Shown here: one piece after another, positions 20,134 through 28,467 of the stretch
How positions within the stretch are numbered: position 1 is the first letter of the stretch
Layout of the letters: each line of letters opens with the position of its first letter
Assembly (NCBI RefSeq): GCF_018131015.1
Contig: NZ_JAFCJJ010000001.1
Location: forward strand, 186,001 to 250,000
Direction: 5' to 3'
DNA from: Bradyrhizobium diazoefficiens
GTDB taxonomy: Bacteria > Pseudomonadota > Alphaproteobacteria > Rhizobiales > Xanthobacteraceae
Length of the DNA stretch: 64,000 nt
Notes under the pieces: model-generated
Told to the model about the DNA's origin: nothing
Seen by the model: the letters and a program-made list of their open reading frames with translations, nothing else
The model's database searches: none
Translations under genes and position numbers: made by a program

Positions 20134-20619
20134 TCACGCACCTGCTCTGAACAGCGACTTCGACATTGGGTGGCCTGAACTCGTACCAAAATGTCCACCG
20201 GGCGGACCGGTTTCGACGTAGCCTTGTGCGAGGTAGAACCGCCGAGCGGTTTCCGTACTACTCAGAGTGCAGGACAGGCAACCGCGACTTGCTGCCCGAC
20301 ACTCGAGGGAAGCGAGCAAGGACTTGCTGACACCACGAAATCTGGCGTCCGGACTTACGTAATTCAAGGTGATCTGGCCTTGATCCGTCACCGATCCGAC
20401 CGCGACGACGCGATCGCTATCAATTGCGACGAGAACGTTATTGCCTGACTGGCGAAGCCAGGCGCGGAAAACCTCGGGTGTCTTGTTTCCAAGCCATCTC
20501 TCCAGGATTGCCGGATCATCCTTGTGGTCGGACGTGCAAAGCTCGGCAATCGACCGGCGCATCACCTCGCAACATTGAACGGCATCGTCATCTTTCGCGT
20601 CGCGTATTTGCAGGGCCAT
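20134..20619 (-). CDS. GNAT-family N-acetyltransferase
   Basis: A 161-residue GNAT protein. The acetyl-CoA pyrophosphate-binding stretch is DARFRGVSKSLLASLE, and SSTETARRFYLAQGY is the typical C-terminal strand-helix. ATG 20619 gives the expected MALQIRDA start; the longer frame upstream overlaps the neighbour. It lies 10 bases after the stop of the unknown gene 20630-21115, so the two are probably cotranscribed. Substrate unknown. Confidence 0.8.
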   Translation of the reverse strand: MALQIRDAKDDDAVQCCEVMRRSIAELCTSDHKDDPAILERWLGNKTPEVFRAWLRQSGNNVLVAIDSDRVVAVGSVTDQGQITLNYVSPDARFRGVSKSLLASLECRAASRGCLSCTLSSTETARRFYLAQGYVETGPPGGHFGTSSGHPMSKSLFRAGA

Positions 20620-20629
20620 GCCTTTGTAC

Positions 20630-21115
20630 TCAGCTCCATTCAAGTTGAATGGCCCCTCCAACCGACAGTGCTTCCCATTCCTCTCGAAACGATACCAGGT
20701 GGGCCCATGTCGCACGAACCAGAGCACTTTCGACTTTTCTTCCCCGCGTCAGCAAGTCCCGCCATAGAGCTTCTTCATGCGGTGCTGCGCCATGCAGTGT
20801 GGTCTGGAATGCACCGACAATCGCCTCCGCTTCCGACAGGAAACGGTCATTCGCCTTGATGATCTGCGCCGATCTGTCGTTTGCCCTGGGCTTTTGCCGT
20901 CCGTCCATGACCTCCATGCTCGGAAATTTCGCGCCGGCGGCGATCGACCCCCAGAAGCCTCGTTGCAGGCGCATCCCTTTTTCCACGACGAAATGAATGA
21001 GATCATGGGGAGGCGAGAACTTTCGATCAGGTGCGCGCACGCGCAGGCTGACGCCGTCATCGCGGATGGCAATGATGGTCGGACGCCCCGGTGTCTTCTC
21101 AACGGTTACGTGCAT
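20630..21115 (-). CDS. Conserved-looking protein of unknown function
   Basis: A 161-residue soluble protein from ATG 21115. It contains a PHDLIHFVVEKG motif (around residue 36) that looks like a conserved core, and an Arg/Lys-rich middle. No signal peptide or membrane span. It sits directly upstream of the GNAT gene in the same direction. I cannot name a function. Confidence 0.6.
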   Translation of the reverse strand: MHVTVEKTPGRPTIIAIRDDGVSLRVRAPDRKFSPPHDLIHFVVEKGMRLQRGFWGSIAAGAKFPSMEVMDGRQKPRANDRSAQIIKANDRFLSEAEAIVGAFQTTLHGAAPHEEALWRDLLTRGRKVESALVRATWAHLVSFREEWEALSVGGAIQLEWS

Positions 21116-21137
21116 TAGGGCGTCTATACTACAAAAC

Positions 21138-21150
21138 GCGGAATTTCCGC
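21138..21150. promoter_or_regulatory. Odd palindrome upstream of the 21115-20134 operon
   Basis: GCGGAA-T-TTCCGC, a perfect 6+1+6 palindrome 23 bases before the start codon of the unknown gene. Its place suits an operator. No regulator is identified. Confidence 0.3.
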
Positions 21151-21188
21151 AACTGGCTCTTGCGCGCCCGACTACCCGCGACAAGCGC

Positions 21189-21530
21189 TCACTCGAAATG
21201 GACGGCGAGCCAGACCGTTGGCTGTTGCGGTTCCGTCCACTCGACGCGATGGCGTTTCCTTGCAGGGATGAAGACGTAATCCCCGACGCCTAGCGATCGC
21301 GCGGCAAGCTCATCTTCGAACTGTAATGTGGCGCGCCCTTGCAGCACGATCACCCACTCGTGCCACGCCTGATCATACCAGAAGCCCGGCGGACTGGTTT
21401 GCCCCTGCGATATGATGCGCTCGATCTTCAAGCCAGGCCGCGCGAGGAGTTCGCTGAACGCCTCTTCTCCTATGTTGGCGGCCGAAACATCCGCCACATC
21501 CGCGAATAGATTGCCTGACTGGATTGTCAT
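21189..21530 (-). CDS. Cupin-domain protein
   Basis: A 113-residue single-domain cupin. The WHEWVIVLQGRATLQFEDE region and the later YVFIPARKRHRVEW form the two cupin motifs with possible metal-binding histidines (H in WHEW, H in KRHRV). ATG 21530 is used; GTG 21542 is an alternative. Small cupins act as metal-dependent enzymes or ligand-binding proteins; the specific role is not visible. Confidence 0.8.
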   Translation of the reverse strand: MTIQSGNLFADVADVSAANIGEEAFSELLARPGLKIERIISQGQTSPPGFWYDQAWHEWVIVLQGRATLQFEDELAARSLGVGDYVFIPARKRHRVEWTEPQQPTVWLAVHFE

Positions 21531-21640
21531 CGATATTCCCACGCCTTTCCAGAGCCGAATTAGCTGGAGCTGGTGTTGCTCAGTCTGACCGTTGTTGTGG
21601 GTCTGAAGACGAACTGGGGCCCGCTGCTCCTTTTGGGATC

Positions 21641-21657
21641 GTTCTCAATAAGAGAAC
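21641..21657. promoter_or_regulatory. Palindrome between cupin and globin genes
   Basis: GTTCTC-AATAA-GAGAAC is a perfect 6-bp inverted repeat in the 233-base divergent gap. It could serve either gene. I looked for an FNR/FixK-type TTGAT-N4-ATCAA box near the globin and did not find one. Confidence 0.3.
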
Positions 21658-21763
21658 TCACTGATCTCAACAAATCATCATGCCGTTATCGAACCGTGGC
21701 GCGTTGGCCCAGCACATATTTGCAGCGCTGCGTCCAGATTAATTTGAGATAGAAGGTGTTGCT

Positions 21764-22207
21764 ATGTCTCCTGAAGCCAGAGAATTTCTCAAGACAACAT
21801 GGGCAAAGGTCATTCCGATCAGCGATGTCGCGGCTGGTCTGTTCTATGAGAGACTGTTTGCGCTGGACCCATCGCTGCAGCAATTGTTCAAGAATGCAGA
21901 TATGAAGGAGCAGCGCCGGAAGCTGGTCCAGGCAATGAATGCCGTGATCAACAGTGTCGATGACTTGCCGTCATTGATACCGACGCTGGAGACGCTCGGG
22001 CGGAACCATGTTCGGTATGGCGTGGAGGATCGGCACTACGGGACGGTTGGCTCAGCTCTGCTATGGACACTGGAACAGGGCTTGAAAGAGGCGTGGACAC
22101 CAGAGGCGAAGTCCGCCTGGGTAGCGGCATACAGCACCGTGTCCGGCGTTATGCGTAATGCGGCAGCCGCGTCGCGAGAGAACGCGACCGCAAAACCAAC
22201 GCAATGA
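21764..22207 (+). CDS. Single-domain bacterial globin (Vitreoscilla haemoglobin-like)
   Basis: A 147-residue globin without a reductase domain. Tyr28 in LFYERLF matches the B10 tyrosine and His91 in the HYGTVGSALL segment is the proximal F8 haem ligand. Proteins of this kind bind oxygen or nitric oxide in the cytoplasm and help under low oxygen or nitrosative stress. The tail after residue 133 is low-complexity. It ends 37 bases before the convergent transporter ATPase gene. Confidence 0.88.
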   Translation: MSPEAREFLKTTWAKVIPISDVAAGLFYERLFALDPSLQQLFKNADMKEQRRKLVQAMNAVINSVDDLPSLIPTLETLGRNHVRYGVEDRHYGTVGSALLWTLEQGLKEAWTPEAKSAWVAAYSTVSGVMRNAAAASRENATAKPTQ

Positions 22208-22244
22208 GCATGTCGCCTTTTGGCCTTCCGCTGCATCCGCAAGT

Positions 22245-23012
22245 TCAGCCCGGCAGAAACGCGCTGTCGCCGCTGTCGCGGTCCTGAAGGGCGACGAGCT
22301 TGGCGCCATAGAGGGCTTCCAGCCGCGCGCGGTTGAGAACGGTGCGCACGTCGCCCTCGGCGATGCGCGCGCCGCCGCGCAGCAGGAAGGCGCGGTCGGC
22401 CGCGCGCATGGCGTGGTTGGGATCATGCGTCGTGAACAGCACGCCGTGGCCCGATGCGCCAAGCGCGCGGATCTCCTGCATGACGCGGCCCTGGTTGCCG
22501 AAATCGAGGCTTGCGGTCGGCTCGTCCAGCACGATGAATTGCGGTTCCTGGGCGAGCGCGCGCGCAAGCAGCGCGAGCTGGCGCTCGCCGCCGGAGATCA
22601 TGGTGTAGGGGCGATCAGCCAGATGAGTGATGCCGAAGCGTTCGAGCATGCGTGCGGCAATCTCGCGGTCTCTGGTCGTCGGCCGGCTGAACAGGCCGCC
22701 ATGGGCGGTGCGGCCCATCAACACGACCGCCTCGACCGTGAAGGCGAATGTCGCAGCATGCGACTGCGGCACATAGGCGATCAGTCGCGCCCGGTCGCGG
22801 CTTGAGTAGCTGCCGAGCCCGCGGTCGCCGAGGCGAACCTCGCCGGATCTCGGTTGCAGCAGGCCGATCAGCGTCTTGAGCAGCGTGGTCTTGCCGCCGC
22901 CGTTGGGACCGAGCAGCGCCAGCACCTCGCCGGTGGACAGTTTCAAGTCGAGGCCGCTCCCGACCAGCCGGTCGCGATAGCCGATGGAGAGGTTTTGGCC
23001 CGACAGGATCAC
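22245..23012 (-). CDS. FecE-like ABC transporter ATP-binding protein
   Basis: A 255-residue ATPase with Walker A GPNGGGKT, signature SGGERQLALLARAL and Walker B FIVLDEPTASLD. GTG 23012 overlaps the permease stop by 4 bp; GTG 23024 is an alternative. It belongs to the iron-siderophore/haem/cobalamin ATPase group and energises the permease encoded just upstream. Confidence 0.9.
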   Translation of the reverse strand: MILSGQNLSIGYRDRLVGSGLDLKLSTGEVLALLGPNGGGKTTLLKTLIGLLQPRSGEVRLGDRGLGSYSSRDRARLIAYVPQSHAATFAFTVEAVVLMGRTAHGGLFSRPTTRDREIAARMLERFGITHLADRPYTMISGGERQLALLARALAQEPQFIVLDEPTASLDFGNQGRVMQEIRALGASGHGVLFTTHDPNHAMRAADRAFLLRGGARIAEGDVRTVLNRARLEALYGAKLVALQDRDSGDSAFLPG

Positions 23013-24028
23013 GGCGCGGACCACGTCCGGGAGACGCTGGCGAGCAGCCAGATGAAGAACGGCGTGCCGACAAAGGCGGTGAGAATGCCGAGTGGAATTT
23101 CGACCTGCGCGGCGCTGCGTGCCAGCGTGTCGATCAGGAGCAAAAACCCGCCGCCGATCAGCGCCGCCGCCGGGATCAGCCGCCCGAAATCGGGTCCGAC
23201 CAACGTGCGCGCGATGTGGGGGACGACGAGACCAACCCAGCCGATGATCCCCGCGGTGGCAACGCTTGCCGAGGTGACGAGGGTTGCGGCCGCGACGATC
23301 GCGATGCGCAAGAGGGTGGTGGGCACGCCGAGCGCGCGCGCCTCTTCGTCGGGCAGCGACATCACGTTCATGCGCCAGCGCAGCGCGAGCAGGACCAGCG
23401 TGCCCAGCGCCACGGGGCCGAACAGGGGGATGAGGTCCGAGGGACTGACGGCGGCAAGGCTGCCGAGTAGCCAGAACGTCATCGCCGGCAGTTGATTATA
23501 GGGATCGGCAAGGTACTTGATCAGGCCGACGCCGGCACCGAGCAGCGCGCCGATCACGACGCCGGCGAGCACCAGCACCAGCACGGGGTCCCGCGCCCGG
23601 ACGGCCGATCCGACCGCGTAGACCAGCGCGACAGCCAGCACGCCGCCGGCAAAGGCCAGCGCCTGGATCGCCAGGACGCCAAGGGACAGAAAGATGCCGA
23701 GGACGGCACCGAGCGCCGCGCCGGACGAGGCGCCGAGAATGTCGGGCGACACCAGTGGATTGCGAAACAGGCCCTGGAACGCGGTGCCGGCGACCGCGAG
23801 CGCCGCGCCCACGAGACATGCGGCGGCGACACGCGGCCCGCGCACCTGCCAGATCACGGTCTCGACGGCGGCCGGCACGTTCGACGAATGGCCGGCGAGC
23901 TTGGCGACAATCACCGAAAACAGGTCACTGATGCCGACCGGATAGCGCCCGACGGTGAAGGCAAAGAGCAGCCCGGCCAGCAGGACAAGCAGTGAGATCG
24001 CCAGACCGGGAATGCTTGAGCGCGCCAT
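23009..24028 (-). CDS. FecCD-family ABC transporter permease
   Basis: A 339-residue membrane protein with about ten hydrophobic spans. The RGPRVAAACLVGAALAVAG segment and the GWVGLVVPHIAR segment are typical of FecCD/BtuC permeases. Start ATG 24028 is 13 bases after the binding-protein stop. One permease gene is present, so the transporter is a homodimer of the BtuC type. Confidence 0.92.
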   Translation of the reverse strand: MARSSIPGLAISLLVLLAGLLFAFTVGRYPVGISDLFSVIVAKLAGHSSNVPAAVETVIWQVRGPRVAAACLVGAALAVAGTAFQGLFRNPLVSPDILGASSGAALGAVLGIFLSLGVLAIQALAFAGGVLAVALVYAVGSAVRARDPVLVLVLAGVVIGALLGAGVGLIKYLADPYNQLPAMTFWLLGSLAAVSPSDLIPLFGPVALGTLVLLALRWRMNVMSLPDEEARALGVPTTLLRIAIVAAATLVTSASVATAGIIGWVGLVVPHIARTLVGPDFGRLIPAAALIGGGFLLLIDTLARSAAQVEIPLGILTAFVGTPFFIWLLASVSRTWSAP

Positions 24029-24041
24029 CGGCACCAACCTA

Positions 24042-25061
24042 TCAATCGCGCCCGGCGAGCACACGCTCAATATCCGCATCCTGAGGCGTCACATGGTAGA
24101 ATCTGGAATAGAAGTCCCGCGTAAGTCCACGCATGTCCTCGGGAAAATAATTCGGGTAGAGGATCTTCGCGAGCCACCAGAGGCCGATCAGCCGGTTGAC
24201 CGAGGGCGGAAAGTCGACCCAGCCGAACGGCAGCTTTGGCGACAGGTGCACGCGACGATCGCGGACCGCGGCGACATCAGCCCATTGCGGGTCGCGGCCG
24301 ACATTGGCGGCGAAATCGCGGTCGATCGTGATGATGACGGAGGGATTCCAGGCCAGCACCTGCTCGACCGAGACCGTGGCAAGTCCGCCCTTCTGGTCGC
24401 CCGCGACGTTGCGCGCGCCGAGGAATTCCAGCGTTTCGACATTGATCGAGCCGCCGAGGCCGGTCTCGAGCCCGCGCGGTCCGCGGGCGTAGTAGACCCG
24501 CGGCCGCTCGTGTTGCGGGATCCGGTCGAGACGGGTCCGGATCGTTGTGAGCGTCTGCTCGGCATAGGCCGCGAGCGGCTCGGCGTCGCGATGCGTGAGC
24601 GCGCCGAGCAGGCGATAGGTGGCGGGGATGGCCTCGAACCGGCCATCCAGCAGCGCGTACGGAATCTTGGTCTGCTCCTGCACCCGCGCGGCGAGCGAGG
24701 CGAAGGTTGCTGCGGTCGAACCGACATCGAGGATGAGGTCAGGCTTTAGCGCGAGCACCGCTTCCAGATTCGCGGTGTTGCCGCGGCCGGTGAGCCGGCC
24801 GACCTCCGGCCGCGCGCAGATGTCGGGCAGCAGGAAGGCACATTCCTCGGTGCGGTTGGCGCGCGGCCAGCCGAGCAGCAGGTCCGGGGCCAGCGTGTAC
24901 AGCAGGATCGCCGCCGGCGGACCTGCGGGAAAGACGCGATTGACACTTGCCGGAATCTCCAGGGCGCGGCCCGTGGCGTCATTGACGGCCGCTGCCCGCG
25001 CGCCGGTGGTCCCCAGCAGCAGTGCGGGAGCGGCAAGCAGCGTCCTGCGTGTCAAAACCAT
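24042..25061 (-). CDS. FecB/BtuF-like periplasmic binding protein
   Basis: A 339-residue class III binding protein. The N-terminus has twin arginines followed by a hydrophobic run (TRRTLLAAPALLLG), so Tat export is possible. The DLILDVGST stretch and a helical backbone fit metal-chelate binders. The ligand could be ferric siderophore, haem, cobalamin or an oxyanion; no cobalamin riboswitch lies upstream, and it is 15-20 kb away from the B12 genes. Ligand unresolved. Confidence 0.88.
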   Translation of the reverse strand: MVLTRRTLLAAPALLLGTTGARAAAVNDATGRALEIPASVNRVFPAGPPAAILLYTLAPDLLLGWPRANRTEECAFLLPDICARPEVGRLTGRGNTANLEAVLALKPDLILDVGSTAATFASLAARVQEQTKIPYALLDGRFEAIPATYRLLGALTHRDAEPLAAYAEQTLTTIRTRLDRIPQHERPRVYYARGPRGLETGLGGSINVETLEFLGARNVAGDQKGGLATVSVEQVLAWNPSVIITIDRDFAANVGRDPQWADVAAVRDRRVHLSPKLPFGWVDFPPSVNRLIGLWWLAKILYPNYFPEDMRGLTRDFYSRFYHVTPQDADIERVLAGRD

Positions 25062-25079
25062 CGTTGTCCGTTCCAGACC

Positions 25080-26636
25080 TTACCCCTCCGGCACGCCGGC
25101 CAGATGCAGCCCCTTTAGGACGCGCCTGGCGCCCGCCAGGAACGCCGGATTGTCACTGACCGAGAAGCGCTTGAAGCGGCGAATGGAGAACGTCGGATTG
25201 AGTGCAAGTCCGGCTTTTGCGGCAGCGTGCGCCTCGGAAAATTGACCGAGATGCGCGAGCGCAGCGGCCAATCCAAAATGGGCAAAGGCATTATTCCGGT
25301 TGGTTTCGATGCCGCGTTGGAACCAGGTGACGGCCTCGGCTTCTGCTTCTGTTTCGAGCTGCATTTTGGCGAAGCCCATGTTGCTCAGCCACGAAAAAGC
25401 GAAGACATCGTGAGGAGACAGACGTAGCGCGTCGTTGAGGTGACCTTCGATGTCTGCGGCACAGCCGGCGAATAATTTGGCGATACCCATGACTCCGTGC
25501 GCTCCGGCCATGTTGCGATCCAGCGCTAACGCGCGCTCGCACTCGGCGAGGCCCTCGGCGATGCGGTTCGTATAGACGAGCACGGTCGCCAGATTGACGT
25601 GGGCCCAGGAATGATTCGGCGCAAGGGACAATGCCTTCAGCAAGGTGGTTTCCGCCGAAGCAAACAGCGGTTGATGGTCGTCGGTCAACAGGGCGCAGGC
25701 CGTGACGGTATCGACTGTTGCCATCCACACCATCGCATCGACATTTCCGGGGTCGACCGACAAAGCGCGTTCGAAGAACTGGCGAGCCGGACGCAGATTT
25801 TCAGACGTGAGTCCCTTGTTCCACCAAAAGCGGCCTTGAAGATACAGGTCCATTGAATCCGGATGCGGGATGCTTTCGGCCCTGCGCGCTTCGGCTTCAA
25901 TGAGCTGCGCGTTCAGCGTATTGGCGAGCCTCGATACGATCTCGTCCTGCAGATCGAACAGGTCGGCGACGGCCTTGTCGAAACGATCGGACCAAAGATG
26001 CGAGCTGTCATCGGCGTTCACGAGCTTGACGTTCACGCGAAGCCGGGTTCCGGCACGCTGAACCGAGCCTTCGACCACATAGCGGATGTTCAACTCCCGG
26101 CCGATCTGCCTGAGATCGATCACCTTGCCCTTGTAGGTGAATGCGGTGTGTCTGCCGATGACGAACGACCGCCTGATACGTGACAGGTCCGTGGTCAGGC
26201 TCTCGGTGATTCCGTCAACCAGATAGTCCTGCTCCGGATCGCCGCTGAGATTGGCGAAAGGTAACACGACAATCGAAAGGTGGGCCGGCGCTGTCTGGGG
26301 CGCCGGACCAGCCGGTTCGATTCCCGGCGTTTCCCGCACAGCGCCGACGAAGCGAAAGCCCTTGCGGGGCAGCGTCTTGATCAGGCTTTGCCTCTGGCCC
26401 GTGTCGCCGATGGCGCTCCGCGCGGCGTTCAGCCGCGTCGTCAGCGCGGCATCGGAAACGATGCGCCCCTTCCAGACGGTCGCGACCAACTCGTCCTTGC
26501 CGACGACGCGATCGCGATTGCAGATCAGGAACTCGAGCAGGTCGAAGAGTTGCGGCGCAACGGATACCAGCTCCGTCCCCCGGCGCAATTCGCGCCGGCC
26601 GGTGTCAAACGTGTACTCGTCAAAGAGATAACGCAA
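25080..26636 (-). CDS. Winged-helix regulator with TolB-like and TPR domains
   Basis: A 518-residue protein. Residues about 5-100 form an OmpR-type DNA-binding winged helix (FDEYTFDTGRREL onward, with LPRKGFRFVGAV as the wing). A middle domain (VVLPFANLSGDPEQDYLVDGI) resembles the TolB-like/FlgO-type domain seen in cyclase-like regulators, and the C-terminal 250 residues hold TPR-like repeats. TTG 26636 is chosen because GGGAG lies 6 bases upstream and the product then begins like its relatives (RYLFDEY). It has no receiver domain, so its signal is probably a protein or small ligand. It lies 18 bases upstream of the metal-chelate transporter genes and may be cotranscribed with them. Confidence 0.8.
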   Translation of the reverse strand: MRYLFDEYTFDTGRRELRRGTELVSVAPQLFDLLEFLICNRDRVVGKDELVATVWKGRIVSDAALTTRLNAARSAIGDTGQRQSLIKTLPRKGFRFVGAVRETPGIEPAGPAPQTAPAHLSIVVLPFANLSGDPEQDYLVDGITESLTTDLSRIRRSFVIGRHTAFTYKGKVIDLRQIGRELNIRYVVEGSVQRAGTRLRVNVKLVNADDSSHLWSDRFDKAVADLFDLQDEIVSRLANTLNAQLIEAEARRAESIPHPDSMDLYLQGRFWWNKGLTSENLRPARQFFERALSVDPGNVDAMVWMATVDTVTACALLTDDHQPLFASAETTLLKALSLAPNHSWAHVNLATVLVYTNRIAEGLAECERALALDRNMAGAHGVMGIAKLFAGCAADIEGHLNDALRLSPHDVFAFSWLSNMGFAKMQLETEAEAEAVTWFQRGIETNRNNAFAHFGLAAALAHLGQFSEAHAAAKAGLALNPTFSIRRFKRFSVSDNPAFLAGARRVLKGLHLAGVPEG

Positions 26637-26783
26637 TCCGTTCTCCCTCGCCCGGACACCTGGCGGGCAGGATAGCTTACGATCCGAAGAATGTAAGCAA
26701 CGAGGAAACCGAATTGCATTCGCGGCTGGTTCGGGTGACGGCGTGCGGCGCACCGTCCGGAGACGATGCGCCGCGACGTTGGC

Positions 26784-27410
26784 TCATGCCGCTTCCGCCG
26801 TGACATTGCCGATCCAGGTGCGGGCCAGCGTCACATCGGCCTGCGACAATTGGTGGCCGGCCGGCAGCACCTTGTGCTCGACGCGCGCTCCAGCTTCCGA
26901 CAGCAGCGCCGCGAGCCGTGCCGAATTGCTTGCCGGCACGATCGGATCGGCCTGCCCGGACAGCAGCAGGATGGGCTTGGCCGCAAGGTTGGCTTTCGGG
27001 GCGTCCGCCAGCGGCACCATGGCGCGGAGCAGGATCGCGCCCGCCAGCATCTCCGGCTGCAGCAGCAACAGCGCGGCGGCGATGTTGGCGCCGTTGGAGA
27101 AGCCGACCGCGACCGGCGCGGCGATTCCATAGCGCTCTCGCGCCTCGCTGACGAAATCGCCGAGCTCGTGCGCGCGGCGGCGAACGTCGTCCTCGTCGAA
27201 CACGCCCTCGGCGAGGCGGCGGAAGAAGCGCGGCATGCCGTGCTCCAGCACGCGGCCGCGCGGCGAGAGCAGGGCGGAGCCGGGCGAAATCATCTTGGCG
27301 AGCCCGAGCAGGTCGTTCTCGTCGCCGCCGGTGCCGTGCAGCAACAGCAGTGGAGGCGAGCCCGCGTCGCGCGCGGGCTCGAAACGATGGATGAACGAAG
27401 TCTCGGTCAT
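26784..27410 (-). CDS. Alpha/beta hydrolase, MhqD-like carboxylesterase
   Basis: A 208-residue esterase/phospholipase-type hydrolase. LLLLHGTGGDENDL forms the oxyanion region, GFSNGAN holds the nucleophile serine, and Asp in GQADPIV and His in PAGHQLS complete the triad. It overlaps the ring-cleaving dioxygenase stop by 4 bp. Such hydrolases accompany MhqO dioxygenases in hydroquinone and quinone detoxification. Confidence 0.87.
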   Translation of the reverse strand: MTETSFIHRFEPARDAGSPPLLLLHGTGGDENDLLGLAKMISPGSALLSPRGRVLEHGMPRFFRRLAEGVFDEDDVRRRAHELGDFVSEARERYGIAAPVAVGFSNGANIAAALLLLQPEMLAGAILLRAMVPLADAPKANLAAKPILLLSGQADPIVPASNSARLAALLSEAGARVEHKVLPAGHQLSQADVTLARTWIGNVTAEAA

Positions 27411-28345
27411 GACGCGTTCTCTTCCAGGCTCGGCAGCACGTCCTCGATCTGCTTGCGGTGCACTTCCAGGAAAGCCGGCAGCTTCAGCTCGCGCCCGAGC
27501 GTTGCGACCGGCTCGTCCACGGCGAAGCCGGGGATGTCGGTTGCGATCTCGAACAGCACGCCGCCGGGCTCGCGGAAGTAGATCGAGCGGAAATAGTTGC
27601 GGTCGCGCTGCTCGGTCGGGTGCAAACCATGATTGGCCACGAGCCTTTGCGCCATCTGAGCCTGCGCGGCGTCGTCAGTCGCGCGGAAGGCGATGTGATG
27701 CACCGACCCGCCGCCCTGATGCCCGCGCAGAAAACCCTTGGCCTCGTAGATGTCGACGACGCTGCCCTCGGCATCGCCCGGGGCCTTGAAGCGGATCACG
27801 GAGCCTTCGCGCCCTGTCTCCTTGAACCCGAGCACGTCGGTGAGGATTGCGGAAGTCTTCGCCGCGCTGTCGAGCAGCAACGTCACGCCATGGAAGCCGC
27901 GGATCGCATGCTCGGCCGGCACCTCGCCATTGCTCCAGCCCGGCTCGTTCTCGGCGCCGGGCACGCCGACCAGCGCCAGCGCCATGCCGTCGGGATCGGT
28001 GAACGGCAGCACGGACTCGCCAAAACGCTTTTCGAGCGCCTCATAGGCGATGCCCTTCTCGGTGAAGCGCTGGGTCCAGTAGCCGAGCGAGCGTTGCGGC
28101 ACGCGGAAGGCGGTCTGATGGGTCTCGCCGACGCCGCGGCGGCCGGGCGCGACGCCAGCCCAGGGGAAGAAGGTCAAGATGGTGCCGGGGCGGCCGGTCT
28201 CGTCGCCGTAGTAGAAGTGATAGGTGCCGGGATCGTCGAAATTGACCGTCTTCTTGACGAAGCGCAGGCCGAGATCCCTGGTGTAGAAGCCGAAATTCCT
28301 GATGGGGTCGCCGGCGATCGCGGTGACATGGTGCAGTCCAGACAT
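27407..28345 (-). CDS. VOC-family ring-cleaving dioxygenase, MhqO-like
   Basis: A 312-residue protein built of two vicinal-oxygen-chelate modules. HHVTAIAG at residues 5-12, VHHIAFRA in the second half and the glutamate in GVLFEIATD give the expected metal-ligand set. The length and these sequences match the MhqO family, Fe(II)-dependent enzymes that open hydroquinone-type rings. Start ATG 28345. It is read away from the LysR gene and shares its control region. Confidence 0.88.
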   Translation of the reverse strand: MSGLHHVTAIAGDPIRNFGFYTRDLGLRFVKKTVNFDDPGTYHFYYGDETGRPGTILTFFPWAGVAPGRRGVGETHQTAFRVPQRSLGYWTQRFTEKGIAYEALEKRFGESVLPFTDPDGMALALVGVPGAENEPGWSNGEVPAEHAIRGFHGVTLLLDSAAKTSAILTDVLGFKETGREGSVIRFKAPGDAEGSVVDIYEAKGFLRGHQGGGSVHHIAFRATDDAAQAQMAQRLVANHGLHPTEQRDRNYFRSIYFREPGGVLFEIATDIPGFAVDEPVATLGRELKLPAFLEVHRKQIEDVLPSLEENAS

Positions 28346-28401
28346 GGTCGTCCTCCAAAGGCGGGGTCTTGCTCTCTGGCAGGAAATATCGTTCCGCTTT
28401 G

Positions 28402-28458
28402 GATTGGAGACAATCGGTGCAATTATGACGGCTATGTCTACGATTTGGAAACAATCGG
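28402..28458. promoter_or_regulatory. Two operator-like repeats in the dioxygenase/lysR control region
   Basis: TTGGAGACAATCGG (28404-28417) is repeated as TTGGAAACAATCGG (28445-28458), 41 bases apart. Each copy is also a small inverted repeat (GATTG-N4-CAATC; CGATT-N7-AATCG), the form expected for LysR-type binding sites. The 122-base gap otherwise shows no gene. Confidence 0.6.
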
Positions 28459-28467
28459 GGTCGGTTC

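Noticed and set aside
21543..21763. FNR/FixK box upstream of the globin
   Set aside because: Only partial matches such as TTGAGAT are present, without the paired half-site.
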